Shown piece after piece: positions 19,692 to 29,004 of a stretch of 64,000 nt of DNA. Where the stretch lies: the NCBI GenBank assembly GCA_019285755.1, contig CP079103.1, positions 3,720,001-3,784,000 of the forward strand. The letters run 5' to 3'. The stretch is from Chitinophaga sp. E66. Lineage in GTDB: Bacteria > Bacteroidota > Bacteroidia > Chitinophagales > Chitinophagaceae. The first letter of the stretch is position 1; each line of letters opens with the position of its first letter. The notes under the pieces were generated by a model. That model saw nothing but the letters and a program-made list of their open reading frames with translations, did not search any database and had not been told where the DNA came from. A program made the position numbers and the translations under genes.

Positions 19692-20624
19692 ATGATCTTT
19701 CATAAATCTTTAGCCCTGACACTTACTACTATACTGATGATTGCTATTGCAAAAGCCCAAACTGTTGCTCCCGACAGAAAAGACTGGGCCAACATCGGTG
19801 CGACAAATGGCCCCGCACCAGATTATCCTATTTATTACTATAAAATACTACAGATAAATGCCAGTACAGATCGATATGCATCCATACTACAATTATCCAT
19901 TGCGGGCGACGCAAACTACTTTCACCTGCATGGAACGTTTGAAATTCGTGTCGAAAAGTATGAGGCGATACCGAATCGGTTCGATGGTGTTGAAATCCGC
20001 TGTACCTCGGGTAACCCTGCCGCTGCTGCCTTCTATATTTTCAATGATGCAGTGTGGGTAGAGCCAAAGAGTAAATGGGGAAATGTGTATATGCGTACAG
20101 TCGGCGATTATGGTAATTCTTCTCCGAAGCTGACCACCTTTCCACCTTCCATCACAGGGCCCGTTGGAGCCCTCCAGACAGCGACCGGTTACGGTATAAG
20201 TTATGATTTTGACAATAATATAGCCTACAAACTACCCCATCAGGAATACAACGGAAATGTACGCATGGGAGGAATTTATACACCTATTGGCGGAGAAGTA
20301 GCACCTAAATTAGCAGTCAACGGATCTATTGTTGCAACAAAAGTTACAGTCAAGCAAACCGGCTGGGCCGACTTCGTATTCGATCCAGCTTATGTACTGC
20401 CTTCTCTGGATTCGGTTGAAACTTTCATCAAACAAAAAGGACATCTTCCAGAAATCCCATCAATTGTGGAAATCGAGAAAACCGGACAGGATCTTGGCGA
20501 AATGAATAGAAAATTATTGCAGAAAATAGAAGAACTGACGTTGTATGTCATTGGTTTGAAAAGGGAAAACGAAGCACAATCGCAAGCCATACATGATCTA
20601 CAAGAAGAAGCTAAAAAGAAGTAA
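19692..20624 (+). CDS. Secreted protein with tail-fibre-like C-terminal module
   Basis: An intact frame of 310 residues. The N-terminus MIFHKSLALTLTTILMIAIA, then KAQ, is a signal peptide. The central part looks beta-rich and I do not recognise it. The C-terminal 90 residues (KLAVNGSIVATKVTVKQTGW, DFVFDPAYVLPSLDSVETF, IKQKGHLPEIPS, GEMNRKLLQKIEELTLYVIG) form a module that I know from many secreted Bacteroidota proteins annotated as tail-fibre-like. It ends in a short coiled coil with a Lys-rich tail. Such modules are thought to trimerise. The gene and its flanks are clearly richer in A and T than the neighbours, which may mean recent acquisition. It has its own promoter-like element and a terminator. 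Role unknown; probably a cell-surface or secreted structural protein. Confidence 0.7.
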   Translation: MIFHKSLALTLTTILMIAIAKAQTVAPDRKDWANIGATNGPAPDYPIYYYKILQINASTDRYASILQLSIAGDANYFHLHGTFEIRVEKYEAIPNRFDGVEIRCTSGNPAAAAFYIFNDAVWVEPKSKWGNVYMRTVGDYGNSSPKLTTFPPSITGPVGALQTATGYGISYDFDNNIAYKLPHQEYNGNVRMGGIYTPIGGEVAPKLAVNGSIVATKVTVKQTGWADFVFDPAYVLPSLDSVETFIKQKGHLPEIPSIVEIEKTGQDLGEMNRKLLQKIEELTLYVIGLKRENEAQSQAIHDLQEEAKKK

Positions 20625-20642
20625 TAACATACACACGATAAT

Positions 20643-20678
20643 AAAAAGCCCGTCCTGCTAACGCAGGACGGGCTTTTT
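20643..20678. terminator. Bidirectional intrinsic terminator
   Basis: AAAAAGCCCGTCCTGC (20643-20658) pairs perfectly with GCAGGACGGGCTTTTT (20663-20678), with a TAAC loop. It separates the plus-strand secreted protein from the minus-strand TlpA gene. Confidence 0.92.
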
Positions 20679-20701
20679 ATATGTATCCCAGATCGGTATG
20701 A

Positions 20702-21834
20702 TTAGTTCAAGACTTCCGCCAGTTTCTTCTCCAGCGCTTCGCCGCGAAGGTTCTTGGCGATGATCTTGCCTTGCGGATCGATGAGGAAGTTCTGGGGAAT
20801 ACCACGGATGCCGTAGAGGCGGGCCACTTCATTATCCCAGAATTTCAGGTCGCTCACCTGCGTCCAGGTCAGCTTGTCGTCTGCGATCGCTTTGAGCCAT
20901 TTGTCCTTGGCGTTGGGCTGATCGAGCGATACGCCGAGCACGGTGAAGTTTTTGTCTTTGTACTTTTCGAATGCTTTTACCACATGGGGTTCTCTGCACG
21001 ACAGGGACCGCACCAGGAGGCCCAGAAGTCGATCAGGGTATATTTACCACGGAAGTCGGCCAGCTTTACCGGGTTGCCTTCGGGATCGTTCTGGGTGAAT
21101 TCAGGCGCCTGTGCGCCTACAGCCGTCTTCTTCCAGCCGTCGATGCTTTTGGCGAAGGTTTTACCGCTTTCTGATTCCTGAACCGCAGGCGCCAGGGATT
21201 TGTAGATCCCTTCGATCTCGCCTACGTTGTCGGGCAGGGAGCCGGCGAATTGTTGCAGCACATCAATAGCGATGGGCGATTTGGTATTTGCTTTAATGAA
21301 CGTCAGCTGTGCTACCTTTTCGTCTTTACGGATGGCGTCATATTTGGCCGTCAGTTGCTTCTGGAATTCTTCGGATTTACGCGTTTCGGGCGAAGCATCG
21401 CTATATTCCTTATTCACGGCGGCGTACTTCTCCTTCGCGAATTTGGTAGCTTCCTGATAACGGCCGAAATCTGTATTCAGGGGACCGCCTTTTACGGTCG
21501 CTTCATCAGTCCTTTTGCGCTTTTTACGGTTATATCGCCCTTCTCCGGTAGAGATTGACCATATCATATTTCATGGCGATCGCTTTGCCGGGAACAGGGA
21601 TAGCCCTTACTACCAGCGTGCCGCGCTGCGGGGAGGAAACGGCGCCTTTGAAGGCGAATGCGCCATTAGTCAGTTCCGAAGAATCGGTAAAATTTGCGCC
21701 GTCTTTACGGTAATACAGGTAAGCCCTGGAAGCGTCTTCGGGGCGGCTATCTGCCCTTTGATCTGAAAGGGGATATCCTGCGCCAGCATCGAGAGCGGCA
21801 GCAGCATTCCTGCGAGGGTGAGGGTTTGTTTCAT
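20702..21834 (-). CDS. TlpA-like thiol:disulfide oxidoreductase (about three frameshifts)
   Basis: Exported thioredoxin-fold protein. It starts MKQTLTLAGMLLPLSMLAQD (signal peptide). The next block (PFQIKGQIA, YLYYRKDGANFTDSSELTNG, AFAFKGAVSSPQRGTLVV) is a DUF4369-like domain. A helical linker leads to the AhpC/TSA-like domain: VGAQAPEFTQNDPEGNPVKL, then FRGKYTLIDFWASWCGPCRA with the redox CxxC, and GIRGIPQNFLIDPQGKIIAK with the cis-Pro. Breaks are near 21740, 21540 and 21003. Repaired length is about 377 residues. It is the last gene of the sigma-FecR-SusC-SusD-TlpA group, 26 bp after SusD. Such a protein commonly accompanies SusCD pairs; whether it acts on the substrate or on a partner is not known. 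Confidence 0.88.
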
Positions 21835-21860
21835 GGTGAATGTGCGGTTTTGATTTACGG

Positions 21861-23379
21861 TTAAAACGTTCTGTTATCGAGCGGTACATTCCACTGCGGA
21901 TTATACTGCAAAACGGTGTTGGCGATATTGAGAATGAACAGATCGGAGTCGATGGCCCCTTCGAAGGTTTCTGTCCCAGGGTATGTACCACTTTCGTTTT
22001 CTGCCAGGGCTTTCCTGCATCGAGGACGAAGCGTTTCAGATCGAGGAAGCGCTTGATACCGCTGGCGGGCAATTCCCTGCGCCGTTCCTGCAGTACCGCT
22101 GCGATCACTTCGTCCTGGGTGCCTACCGCCAGCGGCGGCGTCCCGGTTTTGAAGCGGTAACGGCGCAACAGGTTAATATCGGCGATGGCCTCCGTCAGCT
22201 TACCCGTCCGCGCATAGGCCTCCGCTCTCATTAGCAGGACTTCCGGATAGGTTATGCCTGATGTCATCTGTGTCTTTGACCCGCGGTAAAATTGTACCCG
22301 CTGGCCGTCATCGTAATTTACGCCATTATATGATGTTTTGTATCCCGGAGCAGTCAAAAAGAAGTAAGCATACCGCAAATCATTCGCCTGGTCGAACAGC
22401 CCGGTAAACTCAGGAGAGGGATAGCTCGAAGACGACCGCCCGGCCCCAGGTCTTCCGATCGGTACAGCAATATTTCGCGGCTGTTGTTGGCAGACAGGAA
22501 GTTATCCTGCGCTTTAATGGTGCTGCTGATGACGTTGCCGGGGTTGGTCCAGCTGAAAAGATTGTAATCATACAGCACCTTATCGGGCCCGCCGTTGGCC
22601 GTGGCTCCGGTCCAGGCAAGGTTGGCATAGTGGGCAACGCTGTCGTACCTGCGGGTAAACAGGTGAAAATACGCGAGCATGGCCTGTACTGCGGTCTTAT
22701 TGGCACGGGTGGGCCAGTTGGTGGCCGCCGGGGCGTCCGGGAGGGCGCGGTGCATATCGCCCGCAGCCAGGCGGAACACTTCTTCCTGGGTCGATAAATC
22801 TACCATGGGCGCATTGAGATCCGGGTTCGTCAGATAAGGAATAGTACGGGTGCTGTTGGGCGTTCCTGGCTTATATACGGGCCCATAGATCAGGTTGTGC
22901 AGGAAATACTGGAAACCTCGCGCCGCATGCGCCTGCGCGAGCACCGTTCGGGCATAACCCTGGTCTTCCGACTTGATCGTCTTCAGCGCCCCTATACCTT
23001 CGATGATATTGTTATAATACGCCGCGGCCCGGTAAGTACCCCAGTCCCAGAAGTAATCCGAGGTATTGGGGTTCCGGTAAGGCTTGCGGTATGTATATGC
23101 ATAAAAGCGGTCGATATTGGGATGATTGTTGGCTTTGTAGGCCACTTTCCCGATGCCTTCGGACAGCTCCAGGTTATCGTTGAGATAACCGATCATGCTG
23201 CCGCCGTTGTTATCGAGGAAGATGTATTGCGCCGTGCCGGTGTTATCCAGCAGCTTGTCGAAATCCGCTACTTCCGAAGGGATCAGTTTCCCTTTGGGCT
23301 TTACGTCGAGGAATTTGTTGCAGGCGGACAGTGCCACTCCCGCGGATATAATTGTGAAAATGAAACGTAATCTTGGCAT
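21861..23379 (-). CDS. SusD/RagB-family outer membrane lipoprotein (two frameshifts)
   Basis: Surface lipoprotein that captures substrate for the adjacent SusC. The signal peptide is MPRLRFIFTIISAGVALSAC with lipobox LSAC. The mature start NKFLDVKPKGKLIPSEVADF and the helices ARGFQYFLHNLIYGPVY and TAVQAMLAYFHLFTRRYDS are typical. The C-terminal signature YPEVLLMRAEAYARTGKL, then AIADINLLRRYRF and LQERRRELPASGIKRFLDLK, is clear. It ends QYNPQWNVPLDNRTF. Breaks near 22437 and 21977 are single-base. Repaired length is about 507 residues. It starts 10 bp after the SusC stop. A continuous frame that seems to fuse its C-terminus to the TlpA N-terminus is an artefact of these breaks. Confidence 0.9.
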
Positions 23380-23389
23380 ACTGTCGGTT

Positions 23390-26300
23390 TTAAAGGGTGA
23401 ACATGATACCCACGTACAATTCAGGGCGAAGCGGCAGGGTGGTGAAACCCTGTTCGGTGAATGCTCCCGTTCCGGAAGCGTTCAGCTCGGAGATTTCCGG
23501 GTCACGGCGGTCGCTGTTGGCGGTGATCATCACCAGGTTGCGCGATTGGAAATACAGCTTGCTGTCTTTGATGCCCGCCCGCTTCAATAATTGCTGCGGC
23601 AGGGTGTAAGTCAGCGTCACGTCGCGCAGCTTCAGGAAGCTGGCATTCTCCACGAGCACGTCGCTGTACGGGAAGTAGAACATGTCCATGTTCCAGGACG
23701 TCAGTTTCGGGTAAATGGTGTGGGCTTCGTCGCCTGCTTTGCGCCAGCGCTCTGCCACGTGTTTGTTGATGTAGTTGGAACCGGTGAATGCGTCTTTACG
23801 GAGCACGTTCCCTGTGCGGGCGATGACCATGAAAGAGAAATCGAACTGGCGGTAGCTGAAGGTATTGGTCATGCTCATTACGTATGGCGGGCGAAGGGTG
23901 CCGGCATACACGAGGTCGTCTACCTTGGCATTGCCGCCGCCGGTGAGCTTACCGTCCTTATCATAAAACTGCGCCACGCCGTTTTCATCCAGCTTCGCGA
24001 AGCGGTAGGCATACACGGCATCGAGCGGATCTCCTTCCTTGCGGATCGCGCCGTTCGTGAGGCTGGAAGGGTAAATGTAAGCTACATTGTATTCCTTCAC
24101 CGTGTTCTTGTTGTAAGCGAAAATGAACTGCGAATTCCACACGAAGTTTTTACGTTTCAGCACATCCGCTTCCAGGGAAATTTCAATGCCCTGGTTGAGG
24201 ATCTTCCTGCGTTTTTCACCTGGCTGGAGAACCCTTTGGTTGCGTCTATCGCGTCGGAGGCAAGCACGTCGGTGCTTAGCTTGCGGTAGTAATCCACGGT
24301 CAGCCGCGCCCGGTTTTTGAATACGGCCAGATCCGTTCCCACGTTTACCACGTTCGTCTTTTCCCAGCGCAGGCTGTTATTGGGCGGAGAGGAAATACTG
24401 TAGTTGATATCACCAACAATCGATGAGAACGCGCTCGGCGCGATGATAAGGAACGGTCCGTAGTTGAGCCCGATATTCCCGTTTATCCCATATGATCCGC
24501 GGATGTTCAGCTTATCGATCCAGCTTACGTTAAAGAACTCTTCTTTAGCCAGTTTATAGGTACCGCCAACGCTCCACAAGGGTTTATAGCGGAATTTAGG
24601 ATCGGTGCCAAAGAAGTTGGTCTGATCCAGCCTTACGCTGCCGCTTACTATAAAGCGGTTATCGTATTCGTAGGAGCCGTTGGCATACCAGCTGACGTAC
24701 CGGTTGTCCACATACCCATAAGACCCGATGGAAGCGCCGGGGCGCTGGGTGCCGAGCATATCGGCATTATACAGGCCTGCGTTGTAATCAGCGTGGTTGA
24801 ATGTATTGAAGGTGCCTGCCTGATCGTTGTAACCGAAGCGCGTAGGGTAGGTATTATTGTCAGTGATGTTCTGGCTGATTTCCATACCCGCGATCGCAGA
24901 TACGTGATGTTTAAGCCCCAGGTTCCGGTTAAAGCCCAGCTGGCCGCGGAGCATCAATATTGCGACATGCCGCGGGACTCATTGACCATACCCCGTCGGG
25001 AATATAATGTTTGGCAGGATTGGCCAGGGAAGTTCCGTCGTTATAACCGATACGCATCCGGTAGGAGTTCTTGTCGTAAATGGAACGCTGGTTGGTATAC
25101 GATCTGGACCAGTTCCCGCCCAATTCCGCCGTCAGCCCGGGGTGATGGTCGCCTGGATATTGCCGCCGAACCGGGCCAGCAGGTTCTGGGACCGGTTGGT
25201 TTCCAGGGCAAGGTCTTCGAGCGGGTTATAATATGCCGGTTTCAGCCCGGGGAACGTAGCGTAGCGTTCGTCGCGTTTCACGTTGCGGGTGAACAGCCGC
25301 GCGGGGTCGCCGTTCCGTCTACCACCGGACTGTAGGGCTGGATGAGCGAAGTGGAGGTAAAGCCCAGCAGTTCGCTCCATTGCCTCACCGGGTTTTTGGA
25401 GGTGGCGTAGTTGATATTGGTGAACAGGGAAACGCCGAGGCTTTTAACAGGCCGCCAGTCGTTCTTGAAATCGAGTATGAGGCGGTTATCGCTGGTTCCT
25501 ACCGAGTTACCTTCGCTGCTGATGTAGCGTATTGCCGCATTGAGCGAACTCTTTTCGCTGCCGCCGCTCAACGAGATATTATGTTGCTGCGTGAACTGAT
25601 GGCGGAAGTAATGTTCCTGCAATTGATCAGCAGTGTTGGTATTGCGCAGTACCGCTATGCGGTCGTCTACCTCTTTCGCGGTTTTCCAACCCTGCTGTTT
25701 GGCCAGGAGCAGGTAGTTTACCTCGGTAAGAGAGGCATAGTTGTTATAGCTGTTTAGAACGGAGTTGGGGTCCTGGTTGAACAGGTCGATCTCCGCATCG
25801 ATGTAATCGCTGGCGGAAGCGCGGTTGAGGTAGCTGACCTGGGGTTTGAGGGTGATACCTGTAGATCCCCGGTACTGTACCCGCATGGAACCCGGACGGC
25901 CCTTGCGCGTGGTGATAACGATCACCCCATTGCTGGAGCGCGCGCCGTAGATAGACGCAGCCACAGCATCCTTCAGGACGGTGATGCTTTCGATGTTATC
26001 GATGTTGATGCTTTCGAGGTCTCCCTGCGTCGGGTATCCATCCACCACCAGCAGCGGCTTCTTTTCCGCGTTAATGGTAGAAACGCCGCGGATTTCCACG
26101 TTCCCGTCCTTGGTAATCACGACTCCGCGGCCTGTCCTTCCAGCGCGGCACGGAGATCCGGGCGGAGCTTCGCTTCCAGGCGGGTGGGCGAAATGAAGGA
26201 GAAGGAGCCCGTGGCCCTTTCGGCGGAGATGGTCTGGTAGCCCGTATTTACGACCTGAACGGCTTCCAGTTTGCTGGGCACGGCTTCCAGCCGGATCACC

Positions 26301-26831
26301 AATGAGGCGCGGCCGGCTATGGGGATCTCCTGCGGGTAAACCCGATGTAAGAAAAGAGCAGGACGGCGCCGGGAGACACGTCTGTCAGCGAGAACTCGCC
26401 GTTTTCATTGGTCTGCGTACCGCGGTCCGCGCCTTTGACTTTACGGAAACGCCTGCCAGTGCATTGCCGCCGCGATCCGTTACCCGCCCGGCAACGGTAA
26501 GGAACTGTGCCTCGACCGGCGCCACCGGATACACCCGCGGCATTGCCAGCAGGAAGATGGTTTTGTCTTCGATGGCGAACTTCAGGCCCTGGGGTTCCAG
26601 GACCTGCTCCAGCACCTCGCGTACTGGCACGGCCCTGCCGCTGTAGGTCACCGGAACGGTACGCTGCATCAGCTCGTTGTTATAAAATACGATGTAGCCG
26701 GACTGGCGTTGTATGGCCTTGAAAATCTCCGTCAACGGCGCGTTGCGGACAGTAACCGTCACTTTTTGAGAGCTGGCGGCGGCGCTTACATGCAGGAAGC
26801 CGATCAATAACAGACTGGTTGATAATTTCAT
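23390..26831 (-). CDS. SusC/RagA-family TonB-linked outer membrane protein with STN domain (several frameshifts)
   Basis: Second SusC-type import channel. It starts [20 protein letters not shown] (signal peptide). The STN domain is [20 protein letters not shown] with [14 protein letters not shown] regulatory-like beta domain ([20 protein letters not shown]) follows, then the plug ([48 protein letters not shown]). The barrel ends LYVGIMFTL. Breaks lie near 26440, 26330, 26128, 25305, 24960 and 24213. Repaired length is about 1150 residues. An in-frame ATG exists at 26915, but I prefer 26831. GGAG lies just upstream of it, and the longer version would put the AATTATT leader tract, also seen before the other SusC gene, inside the coding region. 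Confidence 0.92.
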
Positions 26832-26927
26832 AGCTCTCCACAAAACTTTGTGATGGTACAAAGCATCAAAAAAGCATAGATTTGACTTTGGTGATAAATA
26901 ATTGGTTAGCGTCAATTGTATCGCCCC

Positions 26928-26955
26928 GGCCGGTCATGTTAGCGCATCACCGGCC
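26928..26955. promoter_or_regulatory. Stem-loop between the second FecR and SusC genes
   Basis: GGCCGGT (26928-26934) pairs with ACCGGCC (26949-26955), with a 14-nt loop. Five T's follow on the plus strand, so formally it is a terminator for antisense transcripts. On the minus strand, the direction of the operon, it is a stem-loop without a T tract in the SusC leader. An AT-rich AATTATTTA tract follows, as in the first module. Confidence 0.45.
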
Positions 26956-27031
26956 TTTTTATTTCGGGCAATGGTTGGTCGGATAATCAGAAATCGTCGA
27001 TAAGCATTGCGTTTTTAATTGGTTAAGAATA

Positions 27032-28182
27032 TTATGGCATGACGGTAATTACCCGTCCTTCTACTTTAAATTTCACCTGGTACTTCTCCAGTATCTTCAA
27101 CACGCTCGTAAGTGGAAGACTGCGCTGCATTCCGCCCCGAACCGGTAATTGCCGACACCGGCCTCATATTTCACTTTCACATCGTACCAGCGCTCCAGTT
27201 CTTTCATCACAGTTTTAATATCAGCATCGTTAAAACTGAAGAACCCGTTCTTCCAGGCCACCGCCTGGTCCACATCTGCCGTCGTCACCCGGATGCGGCC
27301 GTTCTGACGCGTCGCCTGCTCCCCGGGCGCCAGTTTTTGCTGGTTAACGGTTACCGCGCCTTCCAGGAGCGTTACAGTTGAAACGGCTTCTTCTTCATAC
27401 GCGTTCACGTTGAAATGCGTGCCTGTCACTTTTACATCCGTTCCGCCCGTTGCTTTTACTAAGAAGGGTTTAGACGCGTCTTTCGCCACTTCGAAATAAG
27501 CTTCGCCCGTCAGTTCCACCACCCTTTCGGCCGCAACGAAAGCGGTCGGGAAGCGCAGCGCGCTGGCGGCGTTTAGCCAGACCTGCGTGCCGTCCGGCAG
27601 GGTGAGCCGGTATTGTCCTCCCCGTGGAGTTGTCAGCGTGTTCCAGGCTGCCACGGTGGAATGCTCGTCTTTGTATGCCAGCTCGCCGTTCTGCAGCTTG
27701 CTGATGCGGGTGCCTCCCTGCTGGGCAAGCCTTCCGTCTGCCGCCGTATCCAGCACGATCACGTCGCCATTGGCCAGTTGCAGGGACGCCCGGTTACCGC
27801 CCGGCGGCACGTCGTTCTTGTATCGCCCGTCCATAGAGACGGTTGCCGGCGGCAGCGCCTCCCTGGAGAAATATTGCCAGGCGCCTGTTGTGATCAGTCC
27901 GGTAACCACCGCCGCCGCCGCCCATTTCCACCAGTTGCGCCTCAGGGGCGCTATCCGGCTGCCGGTATCGGCATCCTGGATGCGCAGACGGATGTTTTCC
28001 CAACGTTCCGTATCATATCCGGCGCCTTGTTCCGCGTCCGCCATCATATCGGCGATCACCGCGGTAAAAAGCGCTTCATGGCTTTCGTCCTGCAACAATG
28101 CGTTGAGTTCTTCCGCTTCGGCCGCAGACGTACGGCCATGGAGATGCAGACCAAGTAAATACCTCAGTTTATCTTCCTGCAT
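27032..28182 (-). CDS. FecR-family anti-sigma factor (one frameshift)
   Basis: Membrane anti-sigma factor of the second module. The cytoplasmic part [20 protein letters not shown] ends at a transmembrane helix ([19 protein letters not shown]). The periplasmic FecR domain has [53 protein letters not shown] and [16 protein letters not shown]. The C-terminal secretin-like segment continues after a break near 27137: one more G in CGGAATG gives [20 protein letters not shown], then [16 protein letters not shown] and a stop at 27032-27034. Repaired length is about 383 residues. Its partner sigma gene lies 112 bp upstream; that gap holds two short hairpins (GGGGC/GCCCC near 28224-28238 and AGGAC/GTCCT near 28270-28284). 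Confidence 0.92.
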
Positions 28183-28294
28183 AAATTCGTAAGTTCATTT
28201 TGTGGAATAGTGCCAGTCGCTCCGGGGCATGGAGCCCCTCCGTTATATAAGAATCGGCGCAAAAGAGAAAGGACCTATCGTCCTCAAAAATATT

Positions 28295-28880
28295 TTACCG
28301 CCATAATAGCAGCAGCAGCGGGATTATGCGGCCATGCCGCGCCAGGTACTGACGGATATCCTTCAAAGCCAATACCAACGTATTCTTCACCGAATTCGGC
28401 GACAAGCCCAGCGCCGCTGCGATATCCGGGATATTCATACCTTGCTGCCGGCTCATGGCAAATATGCGCTTGCGCTGCGCCGGCATCTGTGCCACGGCTT
28501 CTGCAATGAGCCGGCGTGTTTCACGCATGGCTATCTCGGCCGACAGGGAATCGTCCCCATCCTCCTCCCCACCGCGGCTCCCGCGCGCAGCTTCAGCTGT
28601 CGTGTTTCCTTCCGCATCCAGGTATAGCATTCGTTGGCGACTACCTTATACAGCCAGGCTTTGGGCTGATCTACGTCAGATAATTTATCCCGGCTTAGCC
28701 AGACGCGCAAAAGGAAGCCTGCACCACCTCTTCGGCGGCGGTTTGCTGCTTTACCATGCGGAGTATGAATGGATAGAGCGCGGAAACGGAATTCCGGAAC
28801 AGGATGCCGAACGCTTCTTCGTCCCCTTCACTGATACGTCGAAACAGTTGGTTGATGTCAATAGGCAATAGTTGGTCCAT
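28295..28880 (-). CDS. ECF-type RNA polymerase sigma factor (about two frameshifts)
   Basis: FecI-like sigma factor. Region 2 starts INQLFRRISEGDEEAFGILF, then PFILRMVKQQTAAEEVVQAS. After breaks near 28705 and 28595 region 4 reads LIAEAVAQMPAQRKRIFAMS, then RQQGMNIPDIAAALGLSPNS and VKNTLVLALKDIRQYL, a clear helix-turn-helix. The C-terminal tail HGRIIPLLLLLWR is hydrophobic, as in many Bacteroidota ECF factors. Size about 195 residues. It is the first gene of the minus-strand unit sigma-FecR-SusC-SusD-TlpA and is presumably released by FecR when the SusC receptor is loaded. I see no consensus -7 box just upstream. Confidence 0.88.
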
Positions 28881-28951
28881 GTATGCGCTGTGTCATCCGG
28901 TTAGATGCTGTGAGATAAATGTACTGAAAATGAGGATTGTTTTTCCGCAGT

Positions 28952-28982
28952 AGAAAAAAAGCCGGCCTTTGCAGGCCGGCTT
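28952..28982 (-). terminator. Intrinsic terminator of the S46 peptidase gene
   Basis: AAGCCGGCCT (28959-28968) pairs perfectly with AGGCCGGCTT (28973-28982), with a TTGC loop. Read on the minus strand it is followed by a T run (complement of AAAAAAA). Confidence 0.85.
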
Positions 28983-29004
28983 CCAAACTATTCAAAAGGA
29001 TGCT

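Noticed and set aside
21530..22378. Apparent fusion of a SusD C-terminus with a TlpA N-terminal region
   Set aside because: The joint is created by frameshifts on both sides; after repair SusD stops at 21861 and TlpA starts at 21834.
26832..26915. Longer N-terminus for the second SusC protein (ATG at 26913-26915)
   Set aside because: The extension covers the AT-rich leader tract, and the ATG at 26831 has GGAG upstream and opens directly into a signal peptide.
7154..28880. Polysaccharide utilisation locus in the strict sense
   Set aside because: There are SusC/SusD pairs but no glycoside hydrolases, lyases or sulfatases in the window.
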